DNA of 18,429 nt from Chloroflexota bacterium (GTDB lineage: Bacteria > Chloroflexota > Ktedonobacteria > Ktedonobacterales > Ktedonobacteraceae). The notes below the pieces were generated by a model. It was not told the DNA's origin. It saw only the letters and a program-made list of their open reading frames with translations, and did not search any database. This document shows, piece after piece, positions 1 to 8,305 of this stretch. Each line of letters begins with the position of its first letter. Within the stretch, counting starts at the first letter, position 1. A program made the translations under genes and the position numbers. The stretch is from contig VBHI01000077.1 of assembly GCA_005881495.1 (NCBI GenBank), positions 1 to 18,429 on the forward strand, written 5' to 3'.

Positions 1-344
1 CTTACACCGTCTTCATTGACCCGCAACTTGGACGTGTTGGACTGAGCGAAACAGATGCACGCGCGCAAGGCCGCAACATTAAGGTAGCCACTTTGCCGAT
101 GAATTATGTGGCTCGTGCGCTAGAGATGGATGAGTCCCGAGGTTTCATGAAAGCGGTGGTGGACGCCGATACGGGCCAGATTCTGGGTGCAGCCGTCCTG
201 GGCATTGAAGGGGGCGAGATCATGGCAATCCTGGAGGTGGCGATGATCGGCAAGGTCCCCTATACCGTCTTGCGTGATGGCGTTTTTGCTCACCCGACAC
301 TGGCTGAGTCGCTGAATAATCTGTTCTCGACCCTCGATCAGTAG
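1..344 (+). CDS. RclA-like pyridine nucleotide-disulfide oxidoreductase, C-terminal part (5' truncated by window)
   Basis: Only the last ~113 codons are present (frame starts at base 3, stop TAG 342-344). They cover the C-terminal dimerisation domain of the FAD/NAD(P)H disulfide reductase family. Seen: a [14 protein letters not shown] segment near the edge, [13 protein letters not shown] in the middle, and the C-terminal [14 protein letters not shown]. That last segment carries the His-Pro...Glu pair which, in this family, acts as acid-base at the active site of the partner subunit. The tail resembles E. coli RclA (reactive chlorine / hypothiocyanous acid reductase), notably ARxxxMxxxRGxxKAxVD and LRDxxFxHPxxxESLNxLFS, more than lipoamide dehydrogenase or mercuric reductase. 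The N-terminal redox CxxxxC motif and FAD site lie outside the window, so the exact substrate is inferred. The EthD-MFS pair follows on the same strand after 100 bp. Confidence 0.85.
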   Translation, partial: YTVFIDPQLGRVGLSETDARAQGRNIKVATLPMNYVARALEMDESRGFMKAVVDADTGQILGAAVLGIEGGEIMAILEVAMIGKVPYTVLRDGVFAHPTLAESLNNLFSTLDQ

Positions 345-396
345 GGGTGAAGGACAGAAGATAAAACCGAGATTGGCGCAGTGAAGTAGCACAGCA

Positions 397-422
397 AGTG
401 GGTATCTGTACGGATACCCACT
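397..422. promoter_or_regulatory. Perfect 10-bp inverted repeat upstream of EthD gene
   Basis: Arms AGTGGGTATC (397-406) and GATACCCACT (413-422) are perfectly complementary around a 6-nt spacer (407-412). The repeat ends 22 nt before the ATG at 445 and 52 nt after the preceding stop. No T-run follows on either strand, so a classical intrinsic terminator is unlikely. A repressor operator or an RNA hairpin in the leader of the EthD-MFS pair is more plausible. The binding protein is unknown. Confidence 0.5.
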
Positions 423-444
423 ACAAAAGGTAAGGAATATAACC

Positions 445-771
445 ATGCATAAAACCACTATCCTCTTTGGATATCCAGCGGACCCAGCCGCGTTCGACCG
501 CCATTACCATGAGGTACACATCCCTCTGACCAGGAAGCTCAAAGGAATCAAGGGGTTGACGATAGGAAAGCTCGACGCTAGTGACAATGGCGAGAAGGCC
601 CCGTACTATGTGATCACTTCCATCTATACAGACTCTCGCGAGGTGCTGGATGCTGCACTTGCCACACCTGAAGGGCAGGCAGTCCTCAAAGATACACCAA
701 ACTTCGCGACTGGAGGATTCACCCTCTTACATGACGATGAAGAGGTGCTCATTCCGCTGGCCTTGTCCTGA
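445..771 (+). CDS. EthD family protein
   Basis: A 108-aa protein with the EthD ferredoxin-like fold signature: an early FDRHYHEVHIPLTRKL segment (approx. residues 17-32, Tyr/His and HxPL) followed by a G-x-T-I-G-K strand and a C-terminal GGFTLLHDDEEVLIP segment. EthD proteins are small dimeric alpha-beta barrel proteins. The founding member is needed for ethyl tert-butyl ether degradation, but most homologues have no known reaction. The start is set by an AAGGTAAGGA region just upstream. The stop TGA overlaps the ATG of the following transporter by one base (TGATG), so the two are probably translationally coupled and work together, perhaps on a small organic molecule. No substrate can be named. 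Confidence 0.8.
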   Translation: MHKTTILFGYPADPAAFDRHYHEVHIPLTRKLKGIKGLTIGKLDASDNGEKAPYYVITSIYTDSREVLDAALATPEGQAVLKDTPNFATGGFTLLHDDEEVLIPLALS

Positions 772-1994
772 TGTTCTTGCCATCTCAGAGGCCAGAAACC
801 AACCACTATGCAAAGCGCCTTAAGCTTGCCGAGTTGCAAGTAGGGCTAGCCTTCTTTGCGTTTATCTTGATCGGTGTCAACGATGGAGCATTGGGGGTCC
901 TTATACCCAGTCTGCGTACCTATTATGGCGTTGATAAAGCGACGATTGGTTTGCTCTTTCTCTTTCAAACCATTGGCTATCTTATTGCTGCCTTCAATAG
1001 CGGGCTTCTCGTTGAGAGATTGGGGAATCGACGCTTCCTGATGTTGGGCGTGGCGAGCTTCCTCCTCGGCGTGGTCGCTCTCAGTCTGATGCTCCCTTTT
1101 AAGGTCATACTGATCATGATGCTGCCACTTGGCTTCGGCATAGCAATCATCGATGCTGGCCTGAATACGTATATTGCGAGCATGCCTCGAAATGCAGCGC
1201 CACTGAATTACCTCCACGCTTTTTATGGAACCGGCGCGTTGCTTGGTCCAGTGATAGCTTCTGCGTTCCTGGCAATCAGGTGGGGGTGGAATAGCGTCTA
1301 TATCGTGTGGATAGGAATGAGCCTGATCTTGTTGATCGGCCTTAAGCTGGTCTTCAAGGGACAGAACATCTCGCCACAAGAAGACGTGGCGACCAGGCCC
1401 AAAAGCAACGTCCTTGTGGCCGCGCTCAGGGAACCAGTAGTCTGGATTGCGGCTCTCTTCCTGCTCATCTACGTGGGAGCCGAGGTAAGCATCGGCAGTT
1501 GGAGCTACAGTTTTCTGACAGAGGAACGGCATGCCTCTATTCTCCTCGCAGGGTGGATGGTCGGCGGCTACTGGCTCGGGCTTACACTTGGACGCCTGGC
1601 GCTGGCGAAAGTAACACTGTGGGTAGGGAGCGAGCGATTGGTACAGGGTTGCCTGGTGGGAGTAGTCATAGGTCTGCTCCTGGTCTGGCTCGTGCCGGTC
1701 CATGCAGTTTCTGCGATTGGCCTGGGGTTGATCGGTTTCAGCTTCGGCCCGATCTATCCGACCGCGATTGCCCTCATATCGAACAAGGTAGCCGCCCGTA
1801 TTCTGCCAAGCGCTATTGGTTTCATGGTAAGCCTGGGCAGTATTGGAGCAGCCGTATGCCCCTGGTTTGTGGGTATGGTGGCCCAACACATAGGCCTCTG
1901 GTCGCTGATGCCCTATGCGATTATCCTGACTGCTGCAATGGTTTGCTTTTGGCAAGTCTTGCAGGCCCGTCCCGGTATTTCACAAATGTCCTAA
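771..1994 (+). CDS. Major facilitator superfamily (MFS) transporter
   Basis: A 407-aa integral membrane protein with about 12 hydrophobic segments and no signal peptide. After a short cytoplasmic N-terminus come TM1 (about residues 24-45, ending GVNDGALGVLIPSL) and TM2. The cytoplasmic loop 2-3 reads ERLGNRRFLMLG, the MFS motif-A region. TM5 is preceded by NYLHAFYGTGALLGPVIAS, a pattern seen in FucP-like/sugar-type MFS proteins. The second half repeats this organisation (GYWLGLTLGRLAL, then FSFGPIYPTAIALISNK). The GxNDGxxGxxxPSL...FxxGPIYPT combination suggests a FucP/FHS-like branch, but substrate and direction are not readable. The gene starts inside the stop of the EthD gene, so expression is coupled. 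No terminator is seen after it, and the repeat cluster begins within 40 bp. Confidence 0.88.
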   Translation: MFLPSQRPETNHYAKRLKLAELQVGLAFFAFILIGVNDGALGVLIPSLRTYYGVDKATIGLLFLFQTIGYLIAAFNSGLLVERLGNRRFLMLGVASFLLGVVALSLMLPFKVILIMMLPLGFGIAIIDAGLNTYIASMPRNAAPLNYLHAFYGTGALLGPVIASAFLAIRWGWNSVYIVWIGMSLILLIGLKLVFKGQNISPQEDVATRPKSNVLVAALREPVVWIAALFLLIYVGAEVSIGSWSYSFLTEERHASILLAGWMVGGYWLGLTLGRLALAKVTLWVGSERLVQGCLVGVVIGLLLVWLVPVHAVSAIGLGLIGFSFGPIYPTAIALISNKVAARILPSAIGFMVSLGSIGAAVCPWFVGMVAQHIGLWSLMPYAIILTAAMVCFWQVLQARPGISQMS

Positions 1995-2030
1995 AAGGGA
2001 CCTGGCAAGCTCTGCAAAAGGACCTCGCCA

Positions 2031-2288
2031 GTCTCTCTCCCGGGGCCGTGAGATGCTTCGCTGCGCTCAGCATGACATGATCCCGCACAGCATGACAGGA
2101 CTGCACTCAGCATGAGCATGTCACCCTGAGCGCAGCGAAGGGTCTCTCTCCCGGGGCCGTGAGATGCTTCGCTTCGCTCAGCATGACATGACCCCGCTCA
2201 GGGTAACATGATCCCGCTCAGTATGAGCATGTCACCCTGAGTGCAGCGAAGGGTCTCTCTCCCCGGGCCGTGAGATGCGAAGGGTCTC
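2031..2288. repeat. Palindromic repeat cluster, left block (three units)
   Basis: Three tandem, similarly oriented units. A full unit has a 27-nt left arm starting GTCACCCTGAGCG (2120-2146; second copy 2231-2257), a short G/C-rich spacer (CCCGGGGCCGT), a 27-nt right arm starting GAGATGCTTCGCT (2050-2076; 2161-2187), and a linker with short CAGCATGA / CAGGGTAACA-type echoes. Unit 1 lacks most of the left arm. Unit 3 has lost most of its right arm: after GAGATGC it jumps into GAAGGGTCTC (2279-2288), as expected for recombination between arms. Each arm contains its own hairpin (ACCCT...AGGGT or ATGCT...AGCAT). There is no ORF of significance. This accounts for the intergenic stretch between the MFS stop (1994) and the GIY-YIG gene. 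Confidence 0.85.
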
Positions 2289-2305
2289 GTCATCATCGGC
2301 TATAA

Positions 2306-2596
2306 TCATGCTCCTTGCCATTCTTCACTCAAGTCTCGCCAGTCGGGATTCATTGACTCGATCAAGGCAATCTTCTTTGCGCGCAGCCATCCCTTTATTT
2401 GTTTCTCCCGCGCGACAGCGGCGTACACATCGGACGTTTCTTCAAAGTAGACTAAGCGGGTAATATGGTACTTGCTTGTAAAGCCCGCAACCAGATGATG
2501 CTTGTGTTCGTACATGCGACGCTGTAGGTTATTGGTGACGCCTGTGTAGAGTGTGCGGGAGTGATTAGTCATGATGTAGACGTAGTATTGCTTCAT
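2306..2596 (-). CDS. Single-domain GIY-YIG nuclease family protein
   Basis: A 96-aa protein made of one GIY-YIG endonuclease domain. Seen: VYIM (res. 6-9) in place of the GIY strand; LYTGVTNNLQRR (16-27) with the YTG (=YIG) strand and catalytic Arg; His31 in YEHK; Glu52/53 in FEE; and Glu64 in REKQIKGW, the metal-binding Glu position. The active site therefore looks intact. This is the UvrC-N/YhbQ-like short subfamily, often mis-annotated as excinuclease subunit C. The frame is open 12 codons further upstream, but the start at 2596 is preferred because AAGGGGAAG lies about 6 nt ahead and the product begins MKQYYVYIM, typical of the family. The gene is flanked on both sides by copies of the same palindromic repeat, which suggests that gene and repeat are functionally linked (inference). 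The cleavage target is unknown. Confidence 0.9.
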   Translation of the reverse strand: MKQYYVYIMTNHSRTLYTGVTNNLQRRMYEHKHHLVAGFTSKYHITRLVYFEETSDVYAAVAREKQIKGWLRAKKIALIESMNPDWRDLSEEWQGA

Positions 2597-2652
2597 CTGC
2601 TGCTTCCCCTTGCTGTTTTCTCTTGGTATCACCCATGTTGCTTCCCCCGATT

Positions 2653-2833
2653 GTCACCCTGAGCGCAGCGAAGGGTCTCTCCCGGGGCCGTGAGATGCTT
2701 CGCTTCGCTCAGCATGACATGACCCCGCTCAGCATGAGCATGTCTCCCTGAGCGCAGCGAAGGGTCTCTCTCCCGGGGCCGTGAGATGCTTCGCTTCGCT
2801 CAGCATGACATGATCCCGCTCAGGGTGACATGG
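2653..2833. repeat. Palindromic repeat cluster, right block (two units)
   Basis: Two more units of the repeat found at 2031-2288, in the same orientation. Left arms are 2653-2679 and 2742-2768 (the second with CTCCCT instead of CACCCT). Right arms are 2692-2718 and 2783-2809. The block ends with CGCTCAGGGTGACATG, a shortened inverted echo of the left arm. The first unit has a spacer 2 nt shorter than the others. It lies between the start of the GIY-YIG gene and the 3' end of the LuxR/MalT gene (2880). The 2834-2879 remainder shows nothing recognisable. Confidence 0.85.
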
Positions 2834-2879
2834 CTGTACATTGCCGCGCCATGGCTATGCGATAGCGTCCCGCCCGGTA

Positions 2880-5800
2880 TCACTTGCTTTTCTGTGTATC
2901 ACGATAGTGTCCAGGAGGAGTGTAGCTCAGGAGGTTGAGGGTCCGAACTTTAGCGATAGCTTGTGTGCGGCTTTGTACGTTTAGCTTGCCACAGATGTTC
3001 AAGACATGCTTCTTGACAGTGTTCACGCTCAGCACCAATTGGCGGGCAATCTCGCGGTTGGACGCGCCATCCATCAATAGCTGCAACACTTCGCTCTCAC
3101 GCACAGTGAGCGACTCCATGAGCGTACCGGAGCGCGAGGAAGAGTGATAAAGATCCGTTGCCATCGGCTCACCCGCAGCCTCCAGCAAGGTTGTGACGTA
3201 CTCTAGTGTAATCTTGTGTGCATAAGCCTGGCGCAGCAAAGTGACCATTGGTACTCCTTCATCAAGGAACAGACGAATGTAGCCCTCTGGTTCGGCCAGT
3301 GTCAGGGCACGACCCAGAGCGGTTAGAGCCTCTGTATAGTCGCCCTGGGCCTGTAACGCCAGTGTACGCAGCAGAAGGACTTCAAGCACACTGTGCATGC
3401 GCATTTTTGCCTCAGCGTCCCGTAGGAGCCCCTCCAGCAAAATCAGCGCCTCTGAAAGGAAAGGACCTGTTGGAGTTTCTCGTCCCTGGGCAATGCGTAC
3501 CCGTACCAGGGTCAGGTACTCTCGCTCACGCAGGTAGCTCAGTTTATCCCTGGCAGACAAGCCGCATGCCTCTGCCCAGCGGATGGCGGCCGCCAGGTTG
3601 CCCTGGGCCAGATCCATCTGTGCCCGCACAGCCGCCCCATGGGCCAACAGGGCGGGAGCAAAGCCGCGCTGACGACTCAGCAGCGCGAAGGCATCCAGGG
3701 TCTCGCGTGCCTCGGTGCTCTGCCCACAGGCCTGCTGGAGGAGAGCCAAAGCCAAGTAGCCCCGCATGATCATCTCGGCGTCCGCCGTCGCCGTTTCCTT
3801 GACCAGGTCCATACCCTGCACTAACTGCTGCCCGGCGCTGTCGAACTGGTTCCACTCACGCAGCAGATCGCCGCGGATGAAGTAGTAGTCTGCACCGTTG
3901 ATCAGGGCCTGCAGCCCCCCGTGCTTCGGTGCCAGCTGCGTTGCCTGCTCAATGGTGACGGCAGCCTGGCGCAGCCTTCCCTGCAACACCTGCAGCCTGG
4001 CCAGATTGGAGATACTTCTCACGGTTGTCGGGAGGTTGCCCAGGGCACGCACGGATACCACCGTCGTCCCGACGAGGTACTCCGCCGCGGGTGTCATATC
4101 CCCATCAACAAGATAGGCGTTAGCCGCAGTCACAAGAGCACTCGCACGTAACATGAGCGTGAGGGACATCTCCTTCGTTTCCGGCAACAGCTCGAGCGCC
4201 TGGTGCGCAAGAGGGACACACCGTTCGTGATCGCCCACGAGACGAGCCAGTTGGCTGCGGAACGCGGCCAACTGGCCCAGAATGGTATGACGCTGTTCGG
4301 CTGGCATCTCCTTCTCAAGACACCTTTCGGCATCCTGGATGCGAACGGAGGCCTTTTCCAACTGATGCGTTAACATCAGCGTGATGGCGTGCATGATGCA
4401 GAGGGAGGGATAGGCACGGACGAGCGCATCGGGAAGCCTGTTCAGCCAGCCGAGTAATAGCTGGAATTGACTGGGAAAGTTGGTGAAGTGGGCGTACTGT
4501 TCGATCAGGCGGGCAGCTAGCTCGACATCAGAAACAGCGAGCGCATGGTTCACCGCCTCGTCGAACAGCTCGTGCTGCTCGAACCAGAAGCTGGCACGGC
4601 GGTGCAGCTCAGGAACCACTGCCGGCTGTAGTTGCTGCAGACGACTTTGCAGCACCTCAGCAAACAGGTGGTGGTAACGGTACCAGCGCCGCTCGTCGTC
4701 GAGCGAGATGAGGAAGAGGTTGGTTTGCTCCACCTGATCCAGTAACCTCCGGCTATCGTCTTTTTCGCGCACTGCATCACACAGCGGGCCACAGAGCCGG
4801 TCCAGCAGGCAGGTCTGCAGTAAAAAGTCTTGCACTTCTTCCGGTTGGCGCAAGAGGACTTCTTCGACCAGGAAGTCAACCACGTAGCGATGGCTGCCCG
4901 TAAAGGCAGCGATGAAGTCACCCACATCGTCGCGACCTTGCAGGGAGAGGGCGGCCAGGTGCAGCCCGGCAATCCAGCCTTCAGTGCGTGCCTCCAGGGC
5001 GGCCACCTCCTCTGCTGACAGCGGTAGTCCCATGACCTCCGTGAGAAAAGCCGTAGTTTCCTCAGAAGTGAAGCGTAAGTTGGCAGCACGCAGCTCGGTC
5101 AAAGCCCCCCGTGCACGCAGACGCGCCAGGGGCAGGAGTGGATCGCTTCGACTGGCGAGTACCAGGTGCGTGTTCGGTGGCAGATGCTCCAGTAGAAAGG
5201 TGAGCGCATCGTGGATGGATTGGGACTCGATGAGGTGGAAGTCGTCCAGCACCAGCACGGTTTCCATAGGAAGCTGGATCAGGCCATTCAGCAGGGACGT
5301 GAGCACAGCTTCGATCGGTGGCGACGAGGAGGCGTAAAACAGCGCCAGGGGGGTCTCGCCCACACCCGGATGCAGCGTATCGAGCGCGGCGATGACATAG
5401 GTCCAGAAGCGAATGGGGTCGTTATCACTCGCATCAAGCGAGACCCAGGCGAGGGGTAAGGTACCGTGGCTGGGATCAGCATACCAGGCGCTGAGCAAGG
5501 TCGTCTTGCCCCATCCGGCAGGGGCCACGATGAGGGTAATTGTACCCCTCACGGCAGCGTTCATCCGTTGCAGGAGTCGTGGGCGCGTTACCATATTCAG
5601 GCGGGCGGGCGGCACGGAGATTTTCGTCGTGAGCAGGTGGAGGGACGTTGTGCCTGTGAAGGAGGGGGGCGGAGTGGCAGCGGGAGGTTGAAGAGGACGC
5701 AGCGTGCCGGGCGGCTGCGAACTCGTTGCTCGCTCTGCTGACAGCAAGGCTGCGGCTTCATGAAGCCGCACCAGCGTGAGTTCCTCGGACTTGCCGAGGT

Positions 5801-6044
5801 AGGCTTTGTGGAGGCGACCGTCCTGGGTACGGTAGGCATACCAGTACCAGGTGCCATGACGTTGTTCGCGGCGAGCGGTCAAGGCGCCCTGGGGGCTGTG
5901 AAAGGCAAATGAGCGGGTGGCAGGCTCATTGAGCCACGTATACCAGGTATCTGAGCCGACCTGAATCGCCAGGAAGCTCTGACTGGCACCTTCAGGTGGT
6001 AGCAGGTGATCTTCGATTATCCGGGGAATAGATTGGCGTGCCAT
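2880..6044 (-). CDS. MalT-type LuxR family ATP-dependent transcriptional regulator
   Basis: A 1054-aa cytoplasmic STAND-class regulator. Residues ~1-105 form a small N-terminal domain rich in W/Y ([20 protein letters not shown], then [15 protein letters not shown]), followed by a Pro-rich linker (~105-130). The NTPase has Walker [10 protein letters not shown] (174-182), Walker [12 protein letters not shown] (262-272) and a sensor-like [20 protein letters not shown] (294-313). A winged-helix and a long TPR-like helical region follow. The C-terminus is a LuxR/GerE HTH (979-1040; [20 protein letters not shown] and SVNTVKKHV). MalT-type proteins bind ATP and an inducer sugar or metabolite, oligomerise and activate promoters; the ligand here is unknown. 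The open frame extends to 6206, but the start at 6044 is preferred: GAGGTG lies 10 nt upstream and the longer form would overlap the amidase. It lies 70 bp downstream of the amidase on the same strand and could be co-transcribed. Confidence 0.93.
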   Translation of the reverse strand: MARQSIPRIIEDHLLPPEGASQSFLAIQVGSDTWYTWLNEPATRSFAFHSPQGALTARREQRHGTWYWYAYRTQDGRLHKAYLGKSEELTLVRLHEAAALLSAERATSSQPPGTLRPLQPPAATPPPSFTGTTSLHLLTTKISVPPARLNMVTRPRLLQRMNAAVRGTITLIVAPAGWGKTTLLSAWYADPSHGTLPLAWVSLDASDNDPIRFWTYVIAALDTLHPGVGETPLALFYASSSPPIEAVLTSLLNGLIQLPMETVLVLDDFHLIESQSIHDALTFLLEHLPPNTHLVLASRSDPLLPLARLRARGALTELRAANLRFTSEETTAFLTEVMGLPLSAEEVAALEARTEGWIAGLHLAALSLQGRDDVGDFIAAFTGSHRYVVDFLVEEVLLRQPEEVQDFLLQTCLLDRLCGPLCDAVREKDDSRRLLDQVEQTNLFLISLDDERRWYRYHHLFAEVLQSRLQQLQPAVVPELHRRASFWFEQHELFDEAVNHALAVSDVELAARLIEQYAHFTNFPSQFQLLLGWLNRLPDALVRAYPSLCIMHAITLMLTHQLEKASVRIQDAERCLEKEMPAEQRHTILGQLAAFRSQLARLVGDHERCVPLAHQALELLPETKEMSLTLMLRASALVTAANAYLVDGDMTPAAEYLVGTTVVSVRALGNLPTTVRSISNLARLQVLQGRLRQAAVTIEQATQLAPKHGGLQALINGADYYFIRGDLLREWNQFDSAGQQLVQGMDLVKETATADAEMIMRGYLALALLQQACGQSTEARETLDAFALLSRQRGFAPALLAHGAAVRAQMDLAQGNLAAAIRWAEACGLSARDKLSYLREREYLTLVRVRIAQGRETPTGPFLSEALILLEGLLRDAEAKMRMHSVLEVLLLRTLALQAQGDYTEALTALGRALTLAEPEGYIRLFLDEGVPMVTLLRQAYAHKITLEYVTTLLEAAGEPMATDLYHSSSRSGTLMESLTVRESEVLQLLMDGASNREIARQLVLSVNTVKKHVLNICGKLNVQSRTQAIAKVRTLNLLSYTPPGHYRDTQKSK

Positions 6045-6114
6045 AGAACCTATGCACCTCATCGTTAAGCGGATAGTGGCACAAGCGGACGGTGCCGGTG
6101 CCCGGTTCTTTCCG

Positions 6115-7674
6115 TTATTGGGCACTGAGAGCGGAGGGCTGCTTCGAGCGAACCGAGTAGCCGCTGATCTGCTCGAAAGCATGAGCGGCGCGGAGCACGG
6201 TCGCATCTTCTCCTCTCCTGCCTACCAACATCATACCGACGGGTAAGCCCCCTGAGAGACCGCAAGGCACCGTCATGACGGGATGACCCGTGACATTGAA
6301 GGGGCAGTTGTTGGCATTCAACCCTCCGTTCATCCCCGAGGCTCGTACGACCTTTTCTTCACGCGGGGCATCGATCTGCGGTATCCTGGTAGCTTTCATG
6401 GGCGTTGTTGGCATGACCAGCAGGTCAACGGTCCGCAGAGCATCGTCGTAGGCGGCAGTGAGCGTGCGGGCCAGGTTTTGCGCCTTTGCATAGTAACGCC
6501 CGTGATACCTCTCTTGCATGTACTGGCCCAGCAGCGTAGTTAACTTGAGTGTATCGAAGAAGTCGTCGGCCATGGTGGCACGTCCCCGTGCATAGGCATC
6601 CAGCAGCGAGGTACTATAATGGCCCTTCCAGTTGGTACCCATGCCATTACCGCGTACCATGAGCATCGCAGAACCCTCCACCTTGATGGCATTCCAGATA
6701 TGCTTTCCGTCGCGATGCATGGGAATAGAGAGCGTGCCGACCTGGGAGCCTAGTTCGGAGAAGCGCTGCGCCGCTGCCCGGACCAGTTCATCCACGTCTT
6801 GCTCAGAGAGCTGCGGCCACCCGAAACCCTCGCTTACTATGCCAATGCGTATCCCTTCTGAATCGTTGCTAAGGACGCTTGTATACGCCTCAGGCTTGAC
6901 CCCTTTCTGGCGCGGATCAAGCCCATCCTCGCCCGCGATCACTTCGAGCAGCAAGGCCACATCGGCAGACGTTGCGGCGATAGGGCCTGTATGGTCCAGC
7001 GTCAGTTCTATAGGAAATACGCCCGTATAGGGAACAAGGCCATAGGTGGGTTTGAGGCCATACGCGCCGCACCAGCAAGCTGGTATGCTAATCGAGCCTC
7101 CCTGGTCGCCTCCGATAGCCATATCGCACTCACCCGCTACCACCAGTGCCGAGCTCCCGCTGGATGAGCCGCCTGCCGAGCAAGCAGGATGGTGCGGGTT
7201 AAGCACCGGACCTGTATCAGCCGTGAAGCTACTGCCTGAGAAACAGAGACTCTCACAGACCGCCTTCCCGACGATTTCGCCGCCCGCATCGAGGATACGT
7301 GTCACGATGGTAGCATCGAATTCCGGGACATATCCTTCCAGCACCAGGGAACCATTCATCATTGGCACCCCCGCGACACAGACATTATCCTTGATCGCAA
7401 TCCGTTTCCCGACCAGGGGACCACTCGCCGCTCCTTTGATTGAGCACTTTTGATACCAGGCGTTCAGCGGATTCTCTTCTGCTGTGGGACGATAGCCCCT
7501 GGTTCGAGCATAGTGCACCGGCAGCGCGGGCTCGGTAAGCTGATCGATGCGGCGGTATGACTCGAATATTGCATTCATCAAACCACGAAACGATTCGAGG
7601 TCTGCATCGCTCATATGCATAGCATACATGTGCGCGATTTCGCGTAATTGCTCAATGGTGGGCTTCGTTGGCAT
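6115..7674 (-). CDS. Amidase (amidase signature family, nitrile-hydratase-associated type)
   Basis: A 519-aa cytoplasmic hydrolase that converts carboxamides to acid plus ammonia. The Ser-cisSer-Lys triad is visible: Lys95 in RIAIKDNV, cis-Ser170 in AGGSSSGSS, and nucleophile Ser194 in [12 protein letters not shown], with Asp190. Spacing and length (about 520 aa) match the enantioselective amidases of Rhodococcus, where the equivalents are Lys96, Ser171, Asp191 and Ser195. Other shared blocks are [51 protein letters not shown] and [15 protein letters not shown]. No nitrile hydratase or aldoxime dehydratase is present here, so it may act on other amides. The start at 7674 is chosen because AAGGAG sits 6 nt upstream; an in-frame extension to 7761 would add a spurious hydrophobic leader. 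The MalT-like regulator follows 70 bp downstream. Confidence 0.93.
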   Translation of the reverse strand: MPTKPTIEQLREIAHMYAMHMSDADLESFRGLMNAIFESYRRIDQLTEPALPVHYARTRGYRPTAEENPLNAWYQKCSIKGAASGPLVGKRIAIKDNVCVAGVPMMNGSLVLEGYVPEFDATIVTRILDAGGEIVGKAVCESLCFSGSSFTADTGPVLNPHHPACSAGGSSSGSSALVVAGECDMAIGGDQGGSISIPACWCGAYGLKPTYGLVPYTGVFPIELTLDHTGPIAATSADVALLLEVIAGEDGLDPRQKGVKPEAYTSVLSNDSEGIRIGIVSEGFGWPQLSEQDVDELVRAAAQRFSELGSQVGTLSIPMHRDGKHIWNAIKVEGSAMLMVRGNGMGTNWKGHYSTSLLDAYARGRATMADDFFDTLKLTTLLGQYMQERYHGRYYAKAQNLARTLTAAYDDALRTVDLLVMPTTPMKATRIPQIDAPREEKVVRASGMNGGLNANNCPFNVTGHPVMTVPCGLSGGLPVGMMLVGRRGEDATVLRAAHAFEQISGYSVRSKQPSALSAQ

Positions 7675-7807
7675 ATCGGACTCCTTTTCTTGATCCTTAG
7701 TAAGGTACAATGCGCATACGTGTAAGGCTATAATGAGAGCAACACATGGAATTACCCACATCTGAGAAAAGAATTACCCATACTATGATACACGATCTGG
7801 TATTCCC

Positions 7808-7860
7808 TTGTCGAGGTTAATTTCCTGCCTCATATCAAGCCAGGTAATTAGCCTCGACAA
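7808..7860. promoter_or_regulatory. 20-bp inverted repeat between divergent genes
   Basis: Left arm 7808-7827 (TTGTCGAGGTTAATTTCCTG) and right arm 7841-7860 are reverse complements with two mismatches and a 13-nt spacer. The element lies in the 382-bp region between the amidase start (7674, minus) and the small protein start (8057, plus), 133 bp and 197 bp away respectively. Because both flanking genes point away from it, a terminator role is unlikely, and no T-run follows. It could be a dyad operator, a transcript-leader structure or a small non-autonomous insertion. The rest of 7675-8056 shows no gene or convincing promoter. Confidence 0.5.
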
Positions 7861-8056
7861 ACGAGCGCCTCATCATGTATTATGTAGAACCACTGCACTC
7901 ACCCGCAATTGATGCTTTCTCACCCACATACTCTGCCAAAAATAACCTTGCAAATACTCCTTTGGTGTACTGCCTTTGCCCTCTCTTGCATGTACACTCC
8001 TCCTAGACACCATGGCAATACACGAAAAAGCGAGAGGCTCTTGGGAAGGAGGAGCG

Positions 8057-8305
8057 ATGACTACCTACGAAATTCGCGTCAAAGGACATCTCGATCAACA
8101 CTGGTCGGCGTGGTTTGATGGGATGACGATAACCAATGGGGCAAACGGTGACGCCATCATCTCTGGCCTACTGGTGGATCAGGCCGCGCTGCACAGTCTG
8201 CTCACAAAGGTATACAACTTAAATTTGACGTTGATATCGGTCTTGCACGTCGAGACTGACCCGGGCCACGTACAACCTGAACCCAACCGAAAGGAGGAGC
8301 CGTGA
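8057..8305 (+). CDS. Conserved small protein of unknown function, coupled to ECF sigma gene
   Basis: An 82-aa soluble protein beginning MTTYEIRVKGHLDQHWSAWF. It alternates predicted strand and helix: YEIRVKGHL, WFDGMTITN, GDAIISGLLVDQAALHSLL and NLTLISVLHVE, ending in a short charged tail. The pattern YxIRVxGHLDxxWSxWFxGxxI...G.L.DQAALHxLLxxxxxLxLxLISV recurs, from memory, in small hypothetical proteins of Chloroflexota and Actinobacteria, but no function is known. The start is fixed by GGAAGGAGGAGCG directly before the ATG; the open frame upstream to 7976 is not needed. Its stop TGA overlaps the ATG of the sigma factor by one base, and the sigma RBS lies inside its last codons. It could be a sensor or modulator of the sigma factor, but that rests on position alone. 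Confidence 0.75.
   Translation: MTTYEIRVKGHLDQHWSAWFDGMTITNGANGDAIISGLLVDQAALHSLLTKVYNLNLTLISVLHVETDPGHVQPEPNRKEEP

Noticed and set aside
846..1955. Long 369-codon open frame on the minus strand opposite the MFS transporter
   Set aside because: It is antisense to a well-supported membrane protein, its translation is rich in Cys/His/Gln/Asp with no domain pattern, and no RBS is seen.
2031..2833. CRISPR array
   Set aside because: Units are about 90-110 bp with only short, related linkers and internal palindromes; there are no unique spacers and no cas genes.
2031..2833. Classical insertion sequence with a GIY-YIG transposase
   Set aside because: The flanking repeats are multiple tandem direct-orientation units rather than terminal inverted repeats, and no target-site duplication is visible.
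6045..6206. 54-codon N-terminal extension of the LuxR/MalT regulator
   Set aside because: It would overlap the amidase 3' end, is low-complexity Ser/Arg/Pro, and the start at 6044 has a GAGGTG upstream.
7675..7761. In-frame hydrophobic N-terminal extension of the amidase that looks like a signal anchor
   Set aside because: A strong AAGGAG sits just before the internal ATG at 7674 and the family is cytoplasmic with a start at this position.
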